From: Microbispora sp. NBC_01189
Lineage (GTDB): Bacteria; Actinomycetota; Actinomycetes; Streptosporangiales; Streptosporangiaceae
Direction of reading: 5' to 3'
Assembly: GCF_036010665.1 (NCBI RefSeq)
Contig: NZ_CP108581.1
Coordinates: forward strand, 1,084,001 to 1,148,000
DNA length: 64,000 bases
Shown in pieces: positions 1 to 10,300 of this stretch. Under the pieces are notes generated by a model. The model was not told where the DNA came from. It saw only the letters and a program-made list of their open reading frames with translations, and made no database searches. The translations under genes were made by a program, and so were the position numbers. Position 1 is the first letter of the stretch. Each line of letters starts with the position of its first letter.

Positions 1-2
1 AG

Positions 3-3000
3 GAGCACGCGCTGCGCAAAGCGGCCACCGGACGGAACCTGGTGGTGGCCACCGGCACGGGCTCGGGCAAGACGGAGAGCTTCCTGCTGCCGATCCTGTC
101 CGCGCTCATTTCCGAGGGACGTCCGTCCCCCGGTGTGCGGGCGCTGCTGCTCTATCCGATGAACGCCTTGGCCAACGACCAGCTCAAACGGCTTCGCGAG
201 CTGCTGTCGGCCGTACCGCGGATCACCTTTGGCCGCTACACGGGTGACACGCCGGAGAAGGCACAGCAGGGGGCAGCCCTGTTCGACGAGCTCAATCCGG
301 GTCAGCCGAGGCTGCCGAACGAGCTGCTCAGCCGGGAGGAGATGCGGGCCCGTCCTCCGCATCTGCTGCTCACCAACTACGCGATGCTCGAATATCTGCT
401 GCTTCGCCCGGCCGACCTGGAGCTGTTCGAACACGCCGACAGGTGGCGGTTCGTGGTCCTGGACGAAGCCCATGTGTATGACGGCGCCAGGGCCGAGGAG
501 CTCGGCATGCTGCTGCGCCGCCTCCGTGACCGAGTGGCACGGGACCGGACGTTGCAGGCCATCGCCACCAGCGCCACGGTCGGCGACGAACCGGGCGCGG
601 TCATGGACTTCGCCGCCAAGCTGTTCGACGCTCCGTTTGAGTGGGTCTCAGACGACCCCGCCCGCCAGGATCTGGTGACCGCCGCCCGGGTTGACATGCC
701 GCCGGGGCCGTTCTGGGGGCCGTTGACCGCGGCGGACTACCGAAAGCTGGCGATGAGTGAGGACCCGGCTGCCGAACTGGTCCGCCGGTCCGGCCTGCCC
801 GATGGCGGTACGGCTCTCGCCTGCGAGCACGCCATGGCCACGCTGCGCGGCACCCTGTCCGGCGGCCCCCGGCCCTTCGCGGACCTGGCCCAGCTGCTCT
901 TCGGTGATCAGGAAGAGCCGGCTGAAAGCCTTGCCGCGCTGGTGGCCGTCGGCGAGAAGATCCGGGACCTCTCGGGAAGCGCGGTGCTGTCGGCCCGCTA
1001 CCACTTGTTCGCCCGCGCCACCGAGGGTGCGTTCACCTGCCTCATCGGACCACATGTGTCCCTGGGCCGTCACGAGACGTGCACCACCTGTTCGGGGGCG
1101 GTCTTCGAGTTCGGTGCATGCAAGAGATGCGGGGCGGTCCACCTGACCGGCGCGGTGGAGCTGTCTGGCGGGGGGCAGGTGTTCAGCCCGCGGGTGAGCC
1201 GGGACGATTCCCGGGTCTGGCTGCTGCTTGGTGACGCCCCCGAGATGACCGACGAAGACGACGAGACCCTCGAGGCCGTGCCGGAGACCGAGGCTCAGGA
1301 CGCGTTCCTGTGCGGCAGGTGCGGGGCGCTTCATGCAGTACGGCAAAGCGAGTGCGGCCGGGACGGTTGCCACGAGACCCAGCTGCGTCCGGTGCGGCGG
1401 CTGAAGACGCGAGCCAGCTCGCCCAGCGGCTGCCTGGCCTGCGGCGCGCGCGGCTCAGGCATGATCCGCCAGTTCGAGAGCGGCAACGAGGCGGCGGCAG
1501 CCGTCCTGGCCACCGCTCTCTATCAGGCGCTGCCGCCGATGCCCGAGCAGGAGGACCGGCCCGGCGGCGGACGCAAGCTGCTGACCTTCAGCGACAGCCG
1601 CCAGGCGGCCGCCTATTTCGCCCCTTACCTTGAGTCCAGCTACGCCCAGATCCAGCAGCGGCGGCTGATCCTCGACGGGCTCCGGCGCGCGGTCGCCAGG
1701 GACGAAACCGCCACTGTGGACGACCTGGTGGACGAGGTGGTGGCGGCGGCAGGACAGGCCGGGGTGTTCGAACGCCGGGCCTCCCGCCAGCAGCGCCGCC
1801 GCGAGGTGGCCCTGTGGGTGATGCGGGAGCTGGTGGCGATGGACGAACGCCAGTCCCTGGAAGGCCTCGGCCTCCTCCGGGTGGAGCTGGACCGCGAGCC
1901 CGGCTGGCGGCTGCCCGCGCCGCTGCTGGGGCTGGGCCTGACCCCGGACGAATGCTGGCTGTTCCTGGGCGAGCTGGCCCGCTCGCTCCGGCAGCAGGGC
2001 GCGCTGACCATGCCGGAGGAAGTCGATCCGCGCGATGAGTTGTTCGACCCTCGGCGCGGGCCGATCTACGTGCGCGGCGACGGCGCCGAGGCAAAGCTGA
2101 AGGTGCTGAGCTGGCTGCCGACGCGCGGCGTCAACCGGCGACTCGACTACCTGCGCCGGGTGCTGGCCGCCCTCGGGTCCGGCGCGGACGCCCGGCAGAT
2201 CCTCGACGGCTGCTGGAAACTCCTCACGTCGCTGCGGGACGGCTGGCTGAGTTCGGCCGCACTGCCCAGGTTGGGTCAGGTGCATCAGCTGGATCACACC
2301 TGGCTGAAACTCTCCCCAGCAGTTGAGATCTACCAGTGCGGGCTGTGCCGGCGGATCAGCGCCGCCTCGCTGCGTGGGGTCTGCCCGACGCTCGGCTGTC
2401 AGGGCGTGCTGACCCCGGCCAAGCCGGACGCCGATGACCACCACCGGGTGCTGTATCAGGCGATGACGCCGGTGCCGCTGCTGGCCAAGGAGCACACCGC
2501 CCAGTGGACGGGGCTGGAGGCGGCCGACATCCAGCAGCGATTCCTGCGCGGCGAGGTGAACGTACTGTCCTGCTCGACCACTTTTGAGCTGGGCGTGGAC
2601 GTGGGCGAACTCCAGGCGGTGATGCTCCGCAACATGCCGCCGACCACGGCCAACTACATCCAGCGGGCTGGGCGGGCCGGACGGCGGGCAGACTCGGCGG
2701 CCCTTGTGCTGACCTACGCTCAGAGGCGCTCGCACGATCTGTCCCGGTACCAGGAACCAGAGAAGATGATCGCCGGTCAGGTGCGGGCGCCGTACGTGCC
2801 GCTCGGCAACGACCGGATCGACCGGCGGCATGCCCATTCTGTGGCATTGGCCGCCTTCTTCCGGTACGCCAAAGAGACCTCGGGGACGGTCTGGAAGACC
2901 GCAGGCGACTTCTTCCTGTCCGGAGCGAGCTCCCAGGTGAAGGCGTTCCTCACCCCCGTCCCCTCCGGTGTGCTGGGCTCTCTGCGCCAGGTGCTACCCG

Positions 3001-4292
3001 CCTCCGTGCAGGCGGAACTCGGCGTAGAGACGGGCGCGTGGGTGACCGACCTGTGTGAGCTGCTGGAACAGGTGCGTCTCGAACTCTCCCAGGACATCGA
3101 GGCGTTCGAGGAGCACCGCCGTGAGGCGTTCGCCAAGCGCCGCAGCGACCTGGCCGCCCGCTACGAGCGGACCATCAACACCGTCACCCGGAGATCCCTG
3201 ATCGGCTACCTGGCGAACCGGAACGTGCTGCCCAAGTACGGCTTCCCGGTGGACAGCGTGGAGTTGCGCACCGCGCACTGCGACAGCCAGGTGGGAGCCC
3301 GGCTGGAGCTCAGCCGCGATCTCTCTTCGGCGATCTATGAGTACGCACCCGGTTCCGAGGTGGTGGCCGGCGGCGTGCTCTGGCGGTCGGCGGGCGTCTA
3401 CCGGCTCCCCGGCCGGGAGCTGATCAGCAGGAGCTACACGGTCTGCCGGACCTGCCAGCATTACCGTGAGGGGGACGAGACACTGGAAGTGGCCTGTCCC
3501 GCGTGCGGGAGCGCAAGCGAGGGAGTCCTGCGCCAGTACTACGTGCCGGAGTTCGGCTTCGTCGCCGATCATCGGACGGCCAAACCGGCCACGGCGCCCC
3601 CGAAGGGCTCCTGGAACGGCGCGACCCACATCGTCTCCCTGGGCGAGGAGCTGGCCGAACGCCGCTGGGCGTCTCCCGGCGGGGCTTCGGTCTGGTGCCG
3701 TTCCGGCTCACGGGGCCGGCTGGTCGTCCTGTCCGAGGGACCTACCGGCAGTGGTTTCCTGATCTGCGACTGGTGCGGCTGGGGCACACCGAACCAGGGC
3801 AAGACCGCCAAGTCGCACGTCAACCCACTCCGGCAGAACGACTGCACCGGGCCGCTGCGCTGGCGCTCCCTGGCGCACAGCTTCGAGACCGACATTCTGG
3901 AGTTGCGGTTCGACACACCCGGTCTCACCGAGACGGCTCACTGGCGTTCGGCCCTGTACGCACTGCTCGAAGGGGCCGCGGACGGGCTGGAGATCAGCAG
4001 GAACGACATCGACGGCGCGATCAATCCCGGCTCCGACGGCCGGACCGGACTAGTGATCTTCGACACAGTCCCGGGCGGGGCGGGCAGCGCGCTGCGCATC
4101 GCCGAGTCACTCGACGTGGTCGCCGGCGCCGCGCTCAAGCGGGTCGCCTCCTGTGACTGCGGCGCCGAGACCTCGTGCTACAGCTGCCTGCGCACCCGTC
4201 ACAACGAACGCCACCACGACCGGCTCAGCCGTGGCGCGGCCCTCCAGGTCCTGCGCGCCCTCACCACCGGCGGCCCGCTCATTCTCACCTGA
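3..4292 (+). CDS. DEAD/DEAH-box helicase with C-terminal DUF1998 zinc domain (5' end outside window)
   Basis: The frame is open from base 3, so the start lies upstream and 1429 codons are visible. It is a superfamily 2 helicase. Walker A (ATGTGSGKT) is at visible residues 16-24, DEAH at about 154-157 and SAT at about 190. The second RecA lobe has STTFELGVDVG and QRAGRAGRR near residues 860-895. Several CxxC pairs lie between and after the lobes (for example CTTC, CKRC, CGRC, CGLC, CRTC-CPAC). The C terminus (VPGGAG, then CDCG and CYSC) matches the DUF1998/MrfA zinc-binding domain found in MrfA/YprA repair helicases and in DrmA/DrmB of DISARM. The Wadjet genes follow 98 bases downstream on the same strand and no drmB-like gene is in view. 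I infer a role in DNA defence or repair beside Wadjet. The exact subfamily is unresolved. Confidence 0.9.
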   Translation, partial: EHALRKAATGRNLVVATGTGSGKTESFLLPILSALISEGRPSPGVRALLLYPMNALANDQLKRLRELLSAVPRITFGRYTGDTPEKAQQGAALFDELNPGQPRLPNELLSREEMRARPPHLLLTNYAMLEYLLLRPADLELFEHADRWRFVVLDEAHVYDGARAEELGMLLRRLRDRVARDRTLQAIATSATVGDEPGAVMDFAAKLFDAPFEWVSDDPARQDLVTAARVDMPPGPFWGPLTAADYRKLAMSEDPAAELVRRSGLPDGGTALACEHAMATLRGTLSGGPRPFADLAQLLFGDQEEPAESLAALVAVGEKIRDLSGSAVLSARYHLFARATEGAFTCLIGPHVSLGRHETCTTCSGAVFEFGACKRCGAVHLTGAVELSGGGQVFSPRVSRDDSRVWLLLGDAPEMTDEDDETLEAVPETEAQDAFLCGRCGALHAVRQSECGRDGCHETQLRPVRRLKTRASSPSGCLACGARGSGMIRQFESGNEAAAAVLATALYQALPPMPEQEDRPGGGRKLLTFSDSRQAAAYFAPYLESSYAQIQQRRLILDGLRRAVARDETATVDDLVDEVVAAAGQAGVFERRASRQQRRREVALWVMRELVAMDERQSLEGLGLLRVELDREPGWRLPAPLLGLGLTPDECWLFLGELARSLRQQGALTMPEEVDPRDELFDPRRGPIYVRGDGAEAKLKVLSWLPTRGVNRRLDYLRRVLAALGSGADARQILDGCWKLLTSLRDGWLSSAALPRLGQVHQLDHTWLKLSPAVEIYQCGLCRRISAASLRGVCPTLGCQGVLTPAKPDADDHHRVLYQAMTPVPLLAKEHTAQWTGLEAADIQQRFLRGEVNVLSCSTTFELGVDVGELQAVMLRNMPPTTANYIQRAGRAGRRADSAALVLTYAQRRSHDLSRYQEPEKMIAGQVRAPYVPLGNDRIDRRHAHSVALAAFFRYAKETSGTVWKTAGDFFLSGASSQVKAFLTPVPSGVLGSLRQVLPASVQAELGVETGAWVTDLCELLEQVRLELSQDIEAFEEHRREAFAKRRSDLAARYERTINTVTRRSLIGYLANRNVLPKYGFPVDSVELRTAHCDSQVGARLELSRDLSSAIYEYAPGSEVVAGGVLWRSAGVYRLPGRELISRSYTVCRTCQHYREGDETLEVACPACGSASEGVLRQYYVPEFGFVADHRTAKPATAPPKGSWNGATHIVSLGEELAERRWASPGGASVWCRSGSRGRLVVLSEGPTGSGFLICDWCGWGTPNQGKTAKSHVNPLRQNDCTGPLRWRSLAHSFETDILELRFDTPGLTETAHWRSALYALLEGAADGLEISRNDIDGAINPGSDGRTGLVIFDTVPGGAGSALRIAESLDVVAGAALKRVASCDCGAETSCYSCLRTRHNERHHDRLSRGAALQVLRALTTGGPLILT

Positions 4293-4390
4293 GGCAACCC
4301 TGGCTCCGGATTGTGGCCGAAGAACATAATGCATAGGTGGCCGGGGTTGTCGCTCTGGTGCGGCATGCTTGATGGGTCCTGACAGACCTT

Positions 4391-5965
4391 TTGAGCCGGA
4401 CGGGAACAGTGGACCTTCCCAAGCCCCTCACCGACGAGACTCCAGCGGTTGACAGCCCGGTCGAGACGAGCTCTTTTGGAATCGACGCGTTCACGCTGGA
4501 CGACCGGATGCGGCTGTTTCACTTCGCGGCGGCCGAGAAGCGCAACGAGTATCTGTGGCTGCTGCGGGCGTTCGACCGGGGCCGGGCCAACTACCAGGTG
4601 CTGCTGCACGCCTCCAGCGCCCGTGACCTGCTGGACCAGCTCCGCGAAGAGCACCCGGACTGCCCGGCGGTCGGCGAGGTGCAGCCACTGCTGGACTCGC
4701 TGAACGAGTGGCGGCTGCTGGATCGTAGCTACGACGGGACCCGCGCGGCCAACCTGGCCGAATACCGCAACCGGCACTACGTCTATCAGTTCACCCAGGC
4801 CGGTTACCGCGCGTACCGGGCGGTCGAGGACGTCCTCGGGTCGACCTTGGAGGACGCTCAGCTCTCAAGGCTGATATTTCCCGACATCCTGGCTGACCTC
4901 CAGGCGCTGGCCGAGGCCAACCGGACGGGCGACGGCGATGAGGTCTACCGGAAGCTCAGTCGCCTGGACCAGGTGCTGAGCGACATGGCGCAGCGGGCCG
5001 CCCGTTTCTATCTGATGCTGGGCGACCTGGCTCGCACCAACGACACCCGGCCCGAGGTGTTCCTCACCCACAAGGACGCGCTCCTCACTCACATGCGGGA
5101 GTTCACCGCGGAGCTCGCCCGGTTCACGCCCCGGCTGGCGGGAGCCGTACAGGCCGTGGCGGACACCGGAGCGGACGCTCTGATCGCGCACGCCGCGGCG
5201 GCCGACGACCGGCTCTTCCGCGCGCCCGGGGATCGGGAGGAGGACTGGCGGCAGCGCTGGTCCGGCCTGACCCATTGGTTCGGTGCCGGCGCGGGCCGCG
5301 ACTCCCAGAGTGAGGCCGAGCGGCTGCAGACCGCGACCGTCACCGCGATCGCGAACGTGCTGGCTCTGCTCAGGAGAGTGACCGAGGCACGGCGCGGGGG
5401 CGTGAGCCGGGAGAGCCAGCTTCGGCACCTGGCCCAGTGGTTCGTCTCCTGCCCCGACGAGGACGCGGCCCACGGGCTCTTCCAGGCGGTCTTCGACCTG
5501 GGCGGCCCTCGGCACATCGCAGTCACCCACGAGGACCCGGAGCTGATCCCCCCGAGGTTGTCGTGGTGGGATGCCGAACCGGTGCAGCTGGCCCGGGGCC
5601 TGGTGGAGTCGGGCCGGGAGCCCCGGATGACCGGGGCCACCGCCAGGATCGAGCGCAACGACGCGCAGCGGCAGCGACTGCGAGCCGAGCAGCTCAAGCT
5701 GACCCGGGAGCGGCGCGACGCGGCGGCATCCCTCGCCGCCGACGGCCTCTACGGCCGCGTGCTGGACGAGCCGGAGACCCAGGCCCTGCTGGGCCTGCTC
5801 GACCTGGCGCTGGGCGCCCGGGTGCCGACCAGCAGGAAGGTCACCGCGAGCGGTTCGGCCCATGGTGTACGGCTGACGCTGCGCCCCTCCGAAGGCTCCA
5901 CGACCGTCAGGACCGTGTATGGCCGGCTTCACCTCTCCGGCGTCACGCTGGAGGTGTCCGGATGA
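4391..5965 (+). CDS. jetA: Wadjet type III JetA-like protein (DUF2397/TIGR02677)
   Basis: This 524-residue protein is the first of four overlapping genes whose families (DUF2397, DUF2398, SMC-like, DUF2399) together define Wadjet type III. In Wadjet, JetA is the kleisin-like subunit that bridges the SMC heads. The homologous region seems to begin at about residue 37 (MRLFHFAAAEKRNEYLWLLR), which is typical of the DUF2397 N terminus. The start given is TTG at 4391. GTG at 4409 is also in frame and neither has a clear Shine-Dalgarno, so the N terminus is uncertain. The stop overlaps the jetB start as ATGA, implying coupled translation. The family call rests on recognising the sequence and on the gene order. 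The kleisin role is known for Wadjet generally, not shown here. Confidence 0.85.
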   Translation: MSRTGTVDLPKPLTDETPAVDSPVETSSFGIDAFTLDDRMRLFHFAAAEKRNEYLWLLRAFDRGRANYQVLLHASSARDLLDQLREEHPDCPAVGEVQPLLDSLNEWRLLDRSYDGTRAANLAEYRNRHYVYQFTQAGYRAYRAVEDVLGSTLEDAQLSRLIFPDILADLQALAEANRTGDGDEVYRKLSRLDQVLSDMAQRAARFYLMLGDLARTNDTRPEVFLTHKDALLTHMREFTAELARFTPRLAGAVQAVADTGADALIAHAAAADDRLFRAPGDREEDWRQRWSGLTHWFGAGAGRDSQSEAERLQTATVTAIANVLALLRRVTEARRGGVSRESQLRHLAQWFVSCPDEDAAHGLFQAVFDLGGPRHIAVTHEDPELIPPRLSWWDAEPVQLARGLVESGREPRMTGATARIERNDAQRQRLRAEQLKLTRERRDAAASLAADGLYGRVLDEPETQALLGLLDLALGARVPTSRKVTASGSAHGVRLTLRPSEGSTTVRTVYGRLHLSGVTLEVSG

Positions 5966-7329
5966 GCAAGGTCGCGGAGAATGTGAGTTCGCTGGAGCTG
6001 GCCGACTACCAGCGGGCGGTGCGGATGCTGCTGAGCAATCCGCTGATCACCGATGTCCACCCGAACCGGGCCGCGCTGCCACTGATCCGCCGGTGGGCCG
6101 ATCAGCTCCGGGCCGACCTGCACGAGGTGCTCGGCTACCGCCTGGTGACCACGGCGAACACCGCGCGACTGCTGCGCGCGCAGGACGAGCTCGACGTGAC
6201 CCGTCCGGCACGGACCAAGACGGACCGGCCGTTCGACCGGCGCCGATACGCCTACCTGGTGCTCACTCTGGCCGCTCTCGGCCGGTCCGGGACCCAGATC
6301 GCGCTCAGCGAGCTGGCCGAGGCGGTCAGCGCGGACGCGGCCCGGATCGACGGGCTCGGCCTGGACACCGAGCGCAAGCCGGATCGGGACGCGTTCGTCG
6401 ACGCGGTGGCCTGGCTCGCCGAGCGCGGCGCGCTGGCCCTGGCCGACGGTTCGGCCGCCGACTGGGTGAACAACCCCGACCGGGCCGAGGCGCTCTACGA
6501 CATCGACCGCGAGGTCGTCTTCGCCATCTACCGGCCGAGCCGGGTGCTTCAGCACATGCGGTCGGTGACCGGGCTGCTCGACTCCGGTCACGGGTTCGCC
6601 CAAGGCCGGCACCGGGTGCGCGAGGCCGCGTCCCGGCGAGCGCGGCGGCTGGTGCTGGAACGCCCCGTCGTCTACTACGCGGACGTAAGCGAAGCGCTGC
6701 GCGGCCAGCTCCGCCACCCCGGTCTCATCGAGGACCTGGAGCGGCTGACCGGGCAGACCGTGGAGCGTCGCGCTGAAGGGGTGGCACTCATCGACGCCTC
6801 CGGCCGCCTGTCCGACCTGCGCTTCCCAAGCGGCGGCACCCCCTCCCAGGCGGCGCTGCTGCTGTCGGCGCGGATCGCGGCGTACGTGACGAAATCGAAG
6901 CCGCCGACACTGCCCGCTCCAACGGCGGCGGAGCGTGACACGGCCCTGGCGGCCAGGATCGACGCGGGCCTGCCCGTCAAGGGCGTCATGGACGAGCTGA
7001 GCGAGGCCGGACCCGTTGAGCGGGAGGCCGCGGTCGAGGCGGCTGTCTATCCGTTCGTCACCGACGCCTGGCTACGGAGCGCGATGACGCAGCTCATGAA
7101 CACCTACGGCATGGCCTTCGCCGTGGCCTGGCGGGGCGATCCGGACCGGCTGCTGAGCGAGGCGCTGAATTTGCTGGCCTCGCTCCGCCTGGTTGCCAGG
7201 GTCGAGGGCGGTGTGCTGGCGCTCCCGCTCCTCGCCCGCTACAGGGGCACCACCGCCGAGGTGAGACCCCGGGCACGCAGGGCCCAGTCACAGACCGACA
7301 CCCTCTTCGACGTCGAGGAAGCGCAGTGA
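5962..7329 (+). CDS. jetB: Wadjet type III JetB-like protein (DUF2398/TIGR02678)
   Basis: This is a 455-residue protein. The ATG at 5962 overlaps the jetA stop by four bases; the open frame extends upstream but only as an overlap with jetA, so this start is preferred. The N terminus (LADYQRAVRMLLSNPLITD) and a block containing RPFDRRRYAYLVL are typical of DUF2398. In Wadjet, JetB is the KITE-like subunit with winged-helix folds that docks on the kleisin. The stop overlaps the jetC start as GTGA. The neighbours on both sides are the expected Wadjet partners, so the identification is strong even though DUF2398 has no enzymatic motif. Confidence 0.85.
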   Translation: MSKVAENVSSLELADYQRAVRMLLSNPLITDVHPNRAALPLIRRWADQLRADLHEVLGYRLVTTANTARLLRAQDELDVTRPARTKTDRPFDRRRYAYLVLTLAALGRSGTQIALSELAEAVSADAARIDGLGLDTERKPDRDAFVDAVAWLAERGALALADGSAADWVNNPDRAEALYDIDREVVFAIYRPSRVLQHMRSVTGLLDSGHGFAQGRHRVREAASRRARRLVLERPVVYYADVSEALRGQLRHPGLIEDLERLTGQTVERRAEGVALIDASGRLSDLRFPSGGTPSQAALLLSARIAAYVTKSKPPTLPAPTAAERDTALAARIDAGLPVKGVMDELSEAGPVEREAAVEAAVYPFVTDAWLRSAMTQLMNTYGMAFAVAWRGDPDRLLSEALNLLASLRLVARVEGGVLALPLLARYRGTTAEVRPRARRAQSQTDTLFDVEEAQ

Positions 7330-10300
7330 CGCGTTACGTCCCCACCCGGGCCGGGATCATCAACCTGTGGGATTACCGGGACGAGGAGTTCACCTTCGCG
7401 AACGGCTGGCTGATCCTGCGCGGGCCGAACGGCTCGGGCAAGACCAAGGCCCTGGAGGTGCTGTTTCCCTTCGTGCTGGACGGCCGGATCGACCCCAAGC
7501 GGCTCAACCCGTTCGCCTCCGAGGACCGGACGATGAAGTCCAACCTGCTCTTCCGCGGGCAGGACAGCGCACTCGGCTACGTCTGGCTGGAGTTGCGGCA
7601 CCGCGACACCGGCGAAGCCGTGACGGTGGGGATCGGCCTGCACGCCCAGCGGCACCGCGACACGCCGGTCCGCTGGCACTTCGTCGCCGAGGGCCGGGTG
7701 GGTGCCGATTTCTCGCTGCTCACCGCCGACGACCGGCCGATGAGCAAGAAGCAGCTCACCGAGGAGCTGGGTGAGCACGCGCTCACCGCCACTCCCTCGG
7801 ACTATCGGCACGCGATCGACCAGCGGCTGTTCGGGCTCGGCCGGGAGCGTTACGAGCAGTTGATCACCCTCATCCTGACGCTGCGCCGCCCGCAACTCGC
7901 CAAGAACCTGGACCCCGGCAAGCTGTCGGACACCCTCACCGACGGTCTTCGCCCGGTTGACGACGACCTGATCGCCGAGGCGTCGCGCTCCTTCGACGAC
8001 ATGGAAACGGTGCAGCGGACCTTGGAGGGGCTGGTCGCCGCCGACGAGGCGACGCAGTCGTTCCTGTCGAGCTACACCACTTACCTGCGGACGCATGCGC
8101 GCTGGGCGGCCGACGCGCTGACCCGCCGCCGCGAGGACGTCGCCGCTCATCGCACAGCGTTGAGTACGGCCGCCGCCACCTTGACCACCGCGAAGCAGGC
8201 CCAGGCGGAGGCCGAGGAGACGCTGTCGGTGAGCGAGGACGCCCTGGCTGGGCTGCGTGCCCGGCTGGAGCAGCTCAAGAGCAGCGCCGCCTACCAGGCC
8301 CTCGAACAGCTCGCCGACCTGGAGCGCCTGGTGCGGACGTGTGCGGAGACCGCCGCGGCAGCCAGGACCGAGCTGGATCGGCGCGCCGCCGCCACCCAGA
8401 AGACCCGCGTCGAACTCGCAACCGCGCAGCGGCTGCTGGCCGAGCTGGAGGGTGCGGTTTCCCGCGCGGCGACCGACCTGGCCGACGAGGCCGCCGCCGC
8501 GGGGATCACCTGGAGCCCCGCCGACGCCGGCCCGGCAGGCTTCACCGACCGGGTCGGCGGCCGGGTGGCCTCCCGGACCGGCGACCTGCGCGCGGTCCGC
8601 GCCGCGATCGCCACCCAGCAGAAGGCCGAGCAGACCCGCGACCTGGCCAGGATCGCCCTCGACCAGGCCCTCGCCACCGCTGCCCGGGCCGAACTGGCCG
8701 AGGCGGAGGCCGCCAAGGGCGTGGCGGCCGCCCGCGAGGACGCCAGAATCCAGCTCGCCGCCTGGGGGGAACGGCACCGCGACGTGCCGGCCGACATCCA
8801 GCCGCTCGCCGAGGCGCTGGAGGAGGCCGGCGAACCGGACGCGCCGAGTCTTGACGCGGTTTTCGGCGCCGCGACCGCGCAAGCCGTACAGGACCTGCGG
8901 GATGCCCAGGCCCAGCTCAAGTCCGAGCGGGCCGCCACCGAGCGGGAGCGCGCACAGATCAAGGGCGAGCGCGCGGAGATCGCCGCCGAGCACGACGACG
9001 CGCCACCCGCGTTCGCGGCCCGTACGGCGGAACGCGACGGGAAGGCCGGAGCCCCGTTCTGGCGCCTGGTCCGATTCGCCGGCCACGTGGGCGATGACCA
9101 CGCCGCCGCCGTCGAAGCGGCGCTGGAGGCGGCCAATCTGCTGGACGCCTGGGTCACTCCCGCTCCGGAGCGCGTCGCCGCCGGGGATTCGGAGGGCTAC
9201 CTGGTGCCGGGTGCCCCGGTGACGCCGAGCCTGGCGGACCTGCTGGTCCCCGAGGAGGAGACCCCGGTTCCGGCCGAGCGGATCACCGCGATCCTGCGTT
9301 CTGTCGCGCTCGGCGGGGAGGCCGACGACGACCGGCCGATGATCTCTCCCGACGGACGGTTCGCCCAGGGCATCCAGGTCGGTGCGCACCACAAGGACCA
9401 CGCCGAGTACATCGGGGCGACCGCCCGGGCCCGTCGCCGGGCCGTACGGCTCGCCGAATGCGACGCCCGGATCGCCGCGCTGACCGAGACCATCGCCGGG
9501 CTGGACCGGCGTAGCGCCCTGACCGAGTCCGCACTGGAAGCGATCAGCACCGCCCGCGCCGCGCTGCCCAAGACGGGCCCGATCGTGTCGGCTCTTCGCG
9601 AGCACGAGGGGGCCGCCGGACGCCTGCGCGCCACCCGCGAGACCGCCGACAGCGCGCAGAGCGGTTATGACGAGGCCGTCGCCGCCTGCGGCGCGGCAGA
9701 GCGGGCGCTGCGCCGGGCAGGGGCCGAACACAGCCTCGATCCCGCCGTCGTGGACGAGGTGGCGCAGGCCGTACAGCGCTTCGAGACCATGGCCGGCGCG
9801 CTGACCGGCCGCCGGCGCGAGGAGGCGCGGCAGCGTGACGCGGTCGAGGGCAGCACGGAGCGGCTGGAGTCTGCGGCCGACGACGAGGCGGCCGCAGCGC
9901 AGACAGAGCAGGGTGCGCGGCGCAGGCACACCGAGGAAGCGGCCAAGCTGGACGCCCTCCAGCAGACCATGGGTGCCGAAGCCGGCCAGGTGCTGGCCGA
10001 GGTCCAGCTGGCCGAGACGGGGATCATCGCCGCGTCGCGGGAGGCGGAGTCCGCGCGGACCGCCGAGCGGACGGCGCTCACCGAGGTCGCCACCGCGCAG
10101 GCCAAGCTGACCGCCGCGCAGGAGTCGCTTCGAGTCGCGGCGGGCGAGGCACGCGAGACCGCCAAGGCCCTGGCCCCCTTCGCCCAGCGGGAACTGCTCG
10201 ACGTCCTGAAGTGCCCGCCCGGTCTGGGCTGGCCCGCTCAGGAGGCCGACTGGCTGGGCTCCGGTTCCGGCGAGTGGGAGCTGCCGCCGGAGGTGACCGC

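Noticed and set aside
3-4292. DISARM system
   Set aside because: The helicase resembles DrmA in its DUF1998 end, but no DrmB, DrmC or DISARM methyltransferase is present; the next genes are Wadjet.
4311-4330. Promoter TTGTGG/CATAAT before jetA
   Set aside because: The two boxes are only eight bases apart, so they cannot act together as -35 and -10.
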